Below the pieces are notes generated by a model. It had not been told where the DNA came from. It saw only the letters and a program-made list of their open reading frames with translations, and did no database searches. 46,815 bases of DNA, taken from assembly GCA_965651265.1 (NCBI GenBank), contig CBFGRV010000025.1, positions 1 to 46,815 on the forward strand, written 5' to 3'. Each line of letters begins with the position of its first letter. The first letter of the stretch is position 1. Position numbers and translations under genes: made by a program. This DNA is from CBFGRV01 sp965651265. GTDB taxonomy: Bacteria > Bacteroidota > Rhodothermia > Rhodothermales > VXPQ01. Positions 41,117-46,815 of this stretch are shown here, piece after piece.

Positions 41117-41159
41117 CCTTCGCGAACGCATGCAACACTCGCGAGGGACCAGCATTTGG

Positions 41160-41984
41160 CTACCCCCTCTGTACGAACGACCGAACGGGGCTCGTGCGGT
41201 GCGACGTCCGGCGCCACTCAACCTCAGGGAAGCGCATGGACAACTCTTCTCTCAGCAGCTCTTCGGTCACCACCTCCGTCTCATAATGGCCCGCATCGAC
41301 GAGGGCAATGGTCGGATGTCCGTCGATATCCAACGCGTCGAAAAATTGATGGTACTTCAGGTCCGCCGTGAGGAAGACATCCGCATTCGCTGCGATGGCG
41401 TTCGGGAGAAGGTCCGCGCCGGCCCCGCCGCAAACCGCCGCCCGCTCGATCAGCATTTCAGGAGCGCCAACGAACCGAAGTGCCGGGGTTTCCAACCGTT
41501 CGGATGCCCGCGCCAGAAACTCGGCGAGCGACAAGGGGACATCCAGTTTGCCCACCACACCGAGGCCCACTTCCTCGCCATCGATCTCGAAGGTCTGTAG
41601 AAACTCCAGATCCGAAATCCCCAATCGCCGGGCGAGCGCGAATGAAACGCCACCGGACGCGGCATCCAGATTCGTGTGGATGCTGTAGAGCGCGATGCCG
41701 CTGGCTGCGAGGCGATAGGCCAGGTTCGATGAAAATGACGTCGGCGTGACGCTTCGGAGCGGGCGGAAGATGAGCGGGTGATGGGTGATGATGAGCTCCG
41801 CCGCGGCGCTCGCAGCCTCGTCGAGGACCTGCGGCGTCATGTCGAGCGCCAGAAGAGCTCGCCGCACAGCCACAGTGGGGTCGCCGACCTGTAGCCCCAC
41901 GTTGTCGTAGGGCTGCGCCGACGCGCGCGGCGCCCAGTCCTCGAGGAACGCCGCGATGTCACGAATGGTGGGAAAGTCCGGCAT
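41160..41984 (-). CDS. Nif3-like dinuclear metal-centre protein
   Basis: A 274-residue Nif3/YbgI-family protein from ATG 41982-41984; the longer frame reaches into the divergent gene. Metal-site motifs are visible: AELIITHHPLIFRP with the paired His residues, YSIHTNLDAASGGVS with Asp, and ALVDAGHYETE with His and Glu. NVGLQVGDP near the start and DVFLTADLKYHQFFDALD near the end complete the family pattern. It lacks the PII-like insert of the 370-residue members. It is suggested to be a GTP cyclohydrolase-like hydrolase, but the natural reaction is unknown. The coiled-coil/zinc-ribbon gene follows on the same strand. Confidence 0.9.
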   Translation of the reverse strand: MPDFPTIRDIAAFLEDWAPRASAQPYDNVGLQVGDPTVAVRRALLALDMTPQVLDEAASAAAELIITHHPLIFRPLRSVTPTSFSSNLAYRLAASGIALYSIHTNLDAASGGVSFALARRLGISDLEFLQTFEIDGEEVGLGVVGKLDVPLSLAEFLARASERLETPALRFVGAPEMLIERAAVCGGAGADLLPNAIAANADVFLTADLKYHQFFDALDIDGHPTIALVDAGHYETEVVTEELLREELSMRFPEVEWRRTSHRTSPVRSFVQRG

Positions 41985-42053
41985 GAATTCTATGTTAGAG
42001 ACACGACCGGGCGATTGCTCCGGCGAAAACGATATAAACGGAATCTGACTGTC

Positions 42054-42506
42054 ATGAAAATAGCCGTCAGTACCGACGAACGTACGCACCTCATCGATTA
42101 TCTGCTGGACGCGCTCGAGGCGAGAGGTCACGAAGTGCTGTACTTTGGTCCCGAAGAGGAGGGAGGCACAACGGACTGGCCCGACGTCACCGTCGAAGCG
42201 GTAAACGCCGTTCGCCGCGGCGATGCCGACGAGGCCATCGTAGCCTGCTGGACGGGAACGGGCTGCTCCATCGCGGCCAACAAACTGCCCGGAATTCGCG
42301 CCGCACTTTGCGGAGATGCGGAAACGGCACGAGGTGCGCGGATCTGGAATCACGCGAACGTTCTGGCTCTCAGCTTGCGAGCGACGTCGCCAGCCCTGTT
42401 GAAGGAAATCCTCGACAAATGGTTCGAGACTCCCTTCAGCGAGGACGAGTGGAATCGGAAGCAAATCTCCAGGATCAGAGAGCTCGAGGAATCGAAGGAT
42501 GAGTAG
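42054..42506 (+). CDS. RpiB/LacA/LacB-family sugar-phosphate isomerase
   Basis: A 150-residue protein starting at ATG 42054. Typical of a separate branch of the family is CWTGTGCSIAANKLPGIRAA, followed by LCGDAETARGARIWNHANVL. In E. coli RpiB the corresponding sites read CDHxG, CGTGxG and HND; here they are TDERT, CWTGTG and WNH. The putative catalytic Cys is kept in ACWTGTG, but several sugar-contact residues differ, so the substrate may not be ribose-5-phosphate. The C-terminus (LLKEILDKWFETPFSEDEW) is typical. It is divergent from nif3 with a 69-base gap. Confidence 0.85.
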   Translation: MKIAVSTDERTHLIDYLLDALEARGHEVLYFGPEEEGGTTDWPDVTVEAVNAVRRGDADEAIVACWTGTGCSIAANKLPGIRAALCGDAETARGARIWNHANVLALSLRATSPALLKEILDKWFETPFSEDEWNRKQISRIRELEESKDE

Positions 42507-42584
42507 TGGTCGCGCCCCCTATAATGCGCGATCCGCCGCCGCGTAACCGCGTCAAAGAGAAACCACTTCGAAAGATTATCTAGA

Positions 42585-42848
42585 ATGGCCATCACATTAT
42601 CCGACGAGACCCGATCCGAGCTCATCGCCGCTCTCAAGAGCTACTTCCTCGAAGAGCGGGGCGAAGAAATTGGCGACCTCCACGCAACCCTCTTCCTGGA
42701 CTTCATCGTCGAGGAGATCGGACCATCGATCTTCAATCACGCGGTGAAGGAGGCGCAGGCCAGGTTGCAGAACGTCGTGGCTGATCTCGACGTCAACCTG
42801 TTCGAACCGGAGTTTCAGTACAGCGCGGCGAAAGCAAGGCGCCGATGA
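42585..42848 (+). CDS. DUF2164 family protein
   Basis: A small, acidic 87-residue cytoplasmic protein of a conserved family of unknown function. The start is MAITLSDETRSELIAALKSY; FLEERGEEIGDLHATLFLDF, IVEEIGPSIFNHAVKEAQ and RLQNVVADLDVNLFEPEF match the family pattern. It starts 78 bases after the isomerase gene on the same strand and 64 bases before the DNA-repair gene. No motif suggests an activity. Confidence 0.85.
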   Translation: MAITLSDETRSELIAALKSYFLEERGEEIGDLHATLFLDFIVEEIGPSIFNHAVKEAQARLQNVVADLDVNLFEPEFQYSAAKARRR

Positions 42849-42912
42849 CATACGCCACCAGCACGCACAGCACGGAACCCGGTTGGATGGTGGGGAGGCC
42901 GCGGCCCCGCTG

Positions 42913-43617
42913 ATGGATCTGGACACGCTCCGCTCCGAGCTGCGATCGATGGCGGACCCCGAGGTCGCCGCCTTTCTTCAGCGGTTCTTCAAAACCGGAC
43001 CCGGCGAGTACGGCGAAGGAGATCGCTTCCTGGGAGTTCGCGTCCCGCAGGTCCGGCGCCTCGCGCGAAAGGCCCGATTCCTTCCGCTCGATGACATCCT
43101 CGAATTGCTACAGTCGCCCTGGCACGAGGAGCGGCTCCTTGCGCTCATTCTGCTGGTCGATTGCTATCAGCGTGCTGCGCTTCTCGAGCGCGATACCATT
43201 TTTCGGTTCTACCTCCAGAACACGCGATTCATCAACAATTGGGACCTGGTGGATGCATCGGCCGAACACATCGTCGGCGCGCACACCGACCCGACCGATA
43301 CGAGCCTGTTGGAGGGTCTGGCTCGATCCGACGTACTGTGGGAGCGCCGCATCGCGATGATGGCGACGTTCTACTGGATCAAGCAACGTGATTTTGGTCC
43401 AGCGCTCAGCATCGCCGAGCTCCTGCTCGATGACGAGCACGATCTGATCCACAAGGCCGTTGGATGGATGCTGCGAGAGGTCGGAAAGCGAGACATCGAG
43501 ACGGAAGAGAAATTCCTCCGCAAGCACTATCGAAGTATGCCTCGGACGATGCTGCGCTACGCCATCGAGCGCTTTCCTCCTGAGAGCCGACGGGCGTATC
43601 TCTGTGGTGAGGTGTAG
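42913..43617 (+). CDS. AlkD-like HEAT-repeat DNA glycosylase
   Basis: A 234-residue all-helical protein of the AlkC/AlkD family. Some members remove alkylated purines from DNA without base flipping; others have no known activity. Family blocks are RFFKTGPGEYGEGDRFLGVR, VPQVRRLARKARFLPLDDI, RFINNWDLVDASAEHIVG and LIHKAVGWMLREVGKRD. The Trp and Asp in NWDLVDAS are at the catalytic cleft of AlkD. ATG 42913 follows GGGGAGG at 42891-42897 with long spacing; a TTG at 42883 opens the same frame earlier. It ends four bases from the convergent regulator gene. Confidence 0.85.
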   Translation: MDLDTLRSELRSMADPEVAAFLQRFFKTGPGEYGEGDRFLGVRVPQVRRLARKARFLPLDDILELLQSPWHEERLLALILLVDCYQRAALLERDTIFRFYLQNTRFINNWDLVDASAEHIVGAHTDPTDTSLLEGLARSDVLWERRIAMMATFYWIKQRDFGPALSIAELLLDDEHDLIHKAVGWMLREVGKRDIETEEKFLRKHYRSMPRTMLRYAIERFPPESRRAYLCGEV

Positions 43618-43621
43618 TGCG

Positions 43622-45283
43622 CTACACCGTTTCGAGATACTTGTGGATCATCGCCACGGCCGCGGAGCCTTCGCCGACGGCCGATGCGACGCGCTTCGTG
43701 GAACCGAAGCGGACGTCGCCGGAGGCAAAGATGCCGGGTACGTTGGTCTCCAGCAGGAGAGGGTCGCGCTTCAAGCTCCAGCCGCGGGGGCGACCACCAT
43801 CCACATGAAGATCGGGACCGGTCAGAATGAAGCCGCTTTCGTCACGGTCGACGAGGTCGGCGACCATCTCGGACCGCGGCGTGAAGCCGATGAAGACGAA
43901 CATGGCGCCGATGGGAAGGGTCGTGCGCTCCGCGCCATTCTTGAGGGCCACTTCTACGCCCTCTAAACGATCGCTCCCATGAAGCTCGGAGACGGTGGCT
44001 TCGGCCATCACGGAGACGTTCTCCGTTTTCTCGATGCGATCGACAAGGTAGCTGGACATCGAATGGTGGATCGAGGAGGATCGAACCAGCAGCGTCACGC
44101 GGCTTGCATAGCGCGCGAAGAGGAGGGCGGCCTGGCCGGCCGAGTTTCCCCCGCCGACGATAGCCACCTCGAGGCCGCGGCAGCTCGCGGCTTCAGACAG
44201 CCCGGCGCCGTAGTAGACGCCGGCGCCGCTCAGCCGGTCCTCTCCTGGGAGATCCAGCCTTCGGACGCGCATGCCGCTCGCCACGAGTACGGCGTAGCAG
44301 CGGAGTTCGGCGCCATCGTCCAGCACGACGACGCGATAGGGATTGTCGAGCCGGACTTCCTTCACGCCCTTCGGCATGACCACCTCGGCGCCGAAGCGCC
44401 GCGCCTGCGTCGTGGCGCGCCTCGCCAGGTCTGCGCCGGCGATGCCGCTGGGAAATCCGAGGTAGTTCTCGATGCGCGAGCTCGTGCCCGCCTGCCCGCC
44501 GGTCACGTCGTCCTCCAACAGAATCGTGCGGAGGCCTTCGGAGGCGCCGTAGACGGCGGCGGCGAGGCCACTCGGTCCCGCGCCCACGACGACGAGGTCG
44601 TAGAAGTCCCGGTTTGCCGCCGTCTGAAGTCCGAGTCGAACGGCCAGTTCCTGCGTCGAGGGCGCAAGCAGTACGGTGCCGTCGGGGAAGAACACGACCG
44701 GCAGCTCCTTGAGGCCGGGCGTGTGCTGCTCGACGAGCTCGCGCGTGGCCGCGTCGACATCCAGATCGACCCATTCGTACGGAGTTTGCGTGCGCGAGAG
44801 GAAATCCTTCAGTACGTAGCTCTGCGGTGACCAGCGGTTTCCGGCAACGCGGATGCCGTCGAAGGTCGGGAGGAAGTGGGCGGTCCAGTCGGACAGCACT
44901 TCATCCAGCACGGGATACAAGTGATCCTCGGGCGGATCCCAGGGCTTCATCAGGTAATGGTCGAGCTCGACCTCGTTGATGCCGCGGATCGCCGCATCCG
45001 TGTCGGCGTAGGCCGTCAGCAGCACCTTTCGCGCATCAGGGAAGAACTTGCGGGCGTCCCGTAAGAAGTCTGTCCCTCGCATGAGCGGCATCCGCTCATC
45101 CACCAGAAACAGCGCAATGTCGGACCCTCGCTCCTTGAGCTTTTGGGTCGCATCGAGGGCTTCTTGCCCGGATCGGGCTCTAATGATGCGGTACTGGTTC
45201 TGGTAGTGGTTCCGGAGGTCTCGTTCGATGGCGGCGAGGACCTCCGCGTCGTCGTCAACAGTCAGGATGACGGGTCGAGCCAA
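43622..45283 (-). CDS. Response regulator fused to glutaredoxin-like and thioredoxin-reductase-like domains
   Basis: A 553-residue fusion. The receiver (about 3-125) has the acid pocket VDDD (9-12), phospho-acceptor Asp62 in FLVDERMP, Thr90 and Lys113 in LMKPW. A glutaredoxin-like domain (about 140-220) has SPQS (152-155) where CPxC would be, and the later cis-Pro region ELPVVFFPDG. From about 227 a TrxB-like flavoprotein fold follows: FAD loop VVVGAGPSGLAA (234-239), GGQAGTSSRIENYLGFP, NADPH loop VAIVGGGNSAGQ and GIFASGDV. The redox CxxC between the NADPH-domain halves is absent (GVYYGAGLSEAASC); only two Cys residues remain in the protein. TTG 45281-45283 is preferred because an AGGAGG lies nine bases upstream. 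Such fused regulator/TrxR proteins are known beside kinases like the next one; the output is not understood. Confidence 0.93.
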   Translation of the reverse strand: MARPVILTVDDDAEVLAAIERDLRNHYQNQYRIIRARSGQEALDATQKLKERGSDIALFLVDERMPLMRGTDFLRDARKFFPDARKVLLTAYADTDAAIRGINEVELDHYLMKPWDPPEDHLYPVLDEVLSDWTAHFLPTFDGIRVAGNRWSPQSYVLKDFLSRTQTPYEWVDLDVDAATRELVEQHTPGLKELPVVFFPDGTVLLAPSTQELAVRLGLQTAANRDFYDLVVVGAGPSGLAAAVYGASEGLRTILLEDDVTGGQAGTSSRIENYLGFPSGIAGADLARRATTQARRFGAEVVMPKGVKEVRLDNPYRVVVLDDGAELRCYAVLVASGMRVRRLDLPGEDRLSGAGVYYGAGLSEAASCRGLEVAIVGGGNSAGQAALLFARYASRVTLLVRSSSIHHSMSSYLVDRIEKTENVSVMAEATVSELHGSDRLEGVEVALKNGAERTTLPIGAMFVFIGFTPRSEMVADLVDRDESGFILTGPDLHVDGGRPRGWSLKRDPLLLETNVPGIFASGDVRFGSTKRVASAVGEGSAAVAMIHKYLETV

Positions 45284-45285
45284 AT

Positions 45286-46815
45286 TCAATCACCTCCTGT
45301 TTCTTGGCCGGCGCCATCGTAGGGCAGCTTGATGGTGAATCGCGTGGAGCCGGGGTGAGAGGCCACGTCGATCGTGCCGCCGTGCTGCTCGACCACTATG
45401 CGGTGCGTGGTCGAGAGGCCGAGGCCCGTGCCTTTGCCGGGTTCTTTCGTAGTGAAAAATGGATCGAAGATACGGGACTGGATGGACTCCGGAATACCGG
45501 GACCGTCGTCTTCGATTTCGACAACGGCCCAGCCATCGTCCCGACGCGTTCGGATCGTGACGGTACCCCTGCCGTCCATCGCGTCGACGGCATTGTCGAG
45601 CAGATTTGTCCAGACCTGGTTGAGATCGCCCCCGTAGGCGGGCACGCGCGGCATCTCCGTATCGTACTCGCGCTTGACCCTGACGCCCTCTTTGAGCTTG
45701 TTTCGAAGGATGACGAGCGTATTGTCCAGTCCCTCATGCAGATCGACCTCCTGCCGGGGCGCCTGATCCAGGAAGGAGTAGTTCTTGAGAGCTCGGACGA
45801 TCTCCGACATCCTCGCTGAACCCTCGCCCACCTCGTGGAGGAGGGACTGGACCTTGAAGGTTTCGGCCAGCCAGGTCAATGCGGCAGACAGCGCATCTTC
45901 GTCGAGCATTGATGCCACGGATTCCAGTGTACTCGACTCGATGCCCTGTCCGACCAGCTGCGGCGCAAGCTCCCATGCATCCGGAACGCCATGGGCTTCC
46001 AGCCAGTCCTCGACCTCGGCTTCAAGATCGGAGCGCGTGAGGGGGTCCAGCTGATCGGCACGCATCGCCTGGCGATGGCCCTTCTGCTCCAGCTTCGCCA
46101 GTTGCTGCATGCCGTCGCTGCCGATCGAGGTGGCAGCCAGGTGTACCTGCGCATTCTCGAACCGGACGAGCGCTTCCCGGAGTTGTACGGCTGCGCGTCT
46201 GGTCGCGGCGGCCGGATTGTTGAGCTCGTGTACGATGCCGGCCGTGAGGGTGCCGAGCGTGGCCAGCTTCTCGGACTGGCGGAGCTGGAGGTCCTGTTTG
46301 AGGTAGGCCGTCTGAAGATCGCGGAGCCGCGTCCGGGTGGTGACGAAGGCCAGAAGGATGGCGTACCCGATCGACGATACGGCCATCAGATTCATCACGA
46401 AGAATCCGACGACCACGCCCGGCGGCAGATTGTTATCGATCGTCAGCGATGGCCTAGCGATCATCGCGCCAGCGACAAGAACGACGAAGGCAAGAAACCA
46501 GAGCGTCGATTCCCTCTTGTTGGCGAAGAGGACGGCCATTAGGAAGGCCATGATCGACCAGATGGCCACGAGGCTGGAACCCACGATCCCGCCCAGCGAA
46601 ATGTGCAGCATCACGGGAAGTATGAGGATGAGTAGCTGCTGCCCCCGTCGGAATCGCGTGAATTGCTTCATCCGCGCCAGCACGACGACGTTGAGGAGGG
46701 TGAGCACCGAGTATGCCAGCGGAATCAACGCCGGGCCGGGCTCGCCGAACGCCAGATAGAGAAGCGACCAGATTACACCCGCCGGGACGATGAGTGAGGA
46801 GGCCAGCGTGAACAG
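45286..46815 (-). CDS. Membrane sensor histidine kinase (5' end outside the window)
   Basis: 509 residues are visible and the frame stays open to the window edge, so the N-terminus is cut. About five or six membrane helices (LFTLASSLIVPAGVIW at the edge, later LLILILPVMLHISLGGIVG) precede a short coiled linker. Numbering from the TTG at 46728, the phospho-acceptor is His167 in TAGIVHELNNPAAA. The second helix of the DHp domain (EGSARMSEIVRALKNYSFLD) is at about 301-320, some 130 residues later, with an acidic insertion between. The ATPase domain has the N box QVWTNLLDNAVDAM, G1 EDDGPGIPE, F box FDPFFTTKEP and G2 GTGLGLSTTHRIV. It is the likely partner of the fused regulator (TTGA overlap or close linkage at the stop). 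Confidence 0.92.
   Translation of the reverse strand: MFTLASSLIVPAGVIWSLLYLAFGEPGPALIPLAYSVLTLLNVVVLARMKQFTRFRRGQQLLILILPVMLHISLGGIVGSSLVAIWSIMAFLMAVLFANKRESTLWFLAFVVLVAGAMIARPSLTIDNNLPPGVVVGFFVMNLMAVSSIGYAILLAFVTTRTRLRDLQTAYLKQDLQLRQSEKLATLGTLTAGIVHELNNPAAATRRAAVQLREALVRFENAQVHLAATSIGSDGMQQLAKLEQKGHRQAMRADQLDPLTRSDLEAEVEDWLEAHGVPDAWELAPQLVGQGIESSTLESVASMLDEDALSAALTWLAETFKVQSLLHEVGEGSARMSEIVRALKNYSFLDQAPRQEVDLHEGLDNTLVILRNKLKEGVRVKREYDTEMPRVPAYGGDLNQVWTNLLDNAVDAMDGRGTVTIRTRRDDGWAVVEIEDDGPGIPESIQSRIFDPFFTTKEPGKGTGLGLSTTHRIVVEQHGGTIDVASHPGSTRFTIKLPYDGAGQETGGD
45293..45298 (-). promoter_or_regulatory. Ribosome binding site deciding the start of the fused regulator
   Basis: AGGAGG on the minus strand at 45298-45293. 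The TTG at 45289-45287, which overlaps the kinase stop, lies only three bases away. The TTG at 45283-45281 lies at the usual nine bases, so the second is the better start. The site lies inside the end of the kinase coding sequence, so the two proteins are translationally linked. Confidence 0.7.

Noticed and set aside
41990..42464. N-terminal extension of the Nif3 frame on the minus strand
   Set aside because: It runs antisense through the RpiB-family gene; the ATG at 41984 gives the normal family length.

Overview
The window looks like about 47 kb of ordinary chromosome from a GC-rich member of the Bacteroidota/Rhodothermota side of the tree (Rhodothermales- or Salinibacter-like). This placement is inferred from gene content. 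Markers are two GWxTD-domain lipoproteins, a subtilase carrying a C-terminal type IX secretion sorting domain, a NagZ-beta-lactamase fusion, a fused E1 alpha/beta dehydrogenase, heme A synthesis genes, and a secG/rnpB/zinc-ribbon/Nif3 cluster. Genes are dense, often overlap by 4 bases (ATGA, GTGA, TTGA) and often use GTG or TTG starts. I saw no insertion sequence, prophage, CRISPR array, tRNA or rRNA gene.

Layout, left part (1-14.2 kb): the 3' end of mtnA overlaps a TonB-like gene (+). An RsmF-type RNA methyltransferase and a Wzi-like outer-membrane protein follow on the minus strand. Divergent from these are a polyprenyl-phosphate sugar transferase, a fused 2-oxoacid dehydrogenase E1 and a Bcp peroxiredoxin. 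A small lipoprotein gene (-) precedes gatB, tpiA and two tandem GWxTD lipoproteins (+).

Middle part (14.2-31.5 kb): on the minus strand an FmdB-like protein with a decayed zinc ribbon and a 975-residue NagZ-beta-lactamase fusion. A small orphan gene (+) follows. Then comes a minus-strand run ctaA-ctaB-ABC ATPase-ABC permease-rlmN-small membrane protein, next a glmM-type mutase, a two-PAS histidine kinase and a tandem TerB-like protein (+). groES-groL (-) sits behind a recognisable CIRCE operator, and two membrane protein genes (DUF2085 and an unknown) follow (+).

Right part (31.6-46.8 kb): mutY (with an intact Nudix box), the T9SS-exported subtilase and a short membrane-anchored protein (-). 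Then a BamA/TamA-like outer-membrane protein, rsmE, a Nudix ADP-ribose pyrophosphatase and secG (+), followed by the RNase P RNA gene, a zinc-ribbon coiled-coil protein and Nif3 (-). An RpiB-family isomerase, DUF2164 and an AlkD-like protein come next (+). The edge holds a minus-strand two-component pair: a membrane histidine kinase (5' end cut by the window edge) and a response regulator fused to a glutaredoxin-like and a thioredoxin-reductase-like domain.

Most of the window is housekeeping: translation, protein folding and export, envelope biogenesis, heme A synthesis and DNA repair. The most unusual piece is the right-edge signalling pair. Its fused regulator has lost the cysteines of both redox folds, and its kinase carries a roughly 100-residue insertion inside the phospho-acceptor helical domain.
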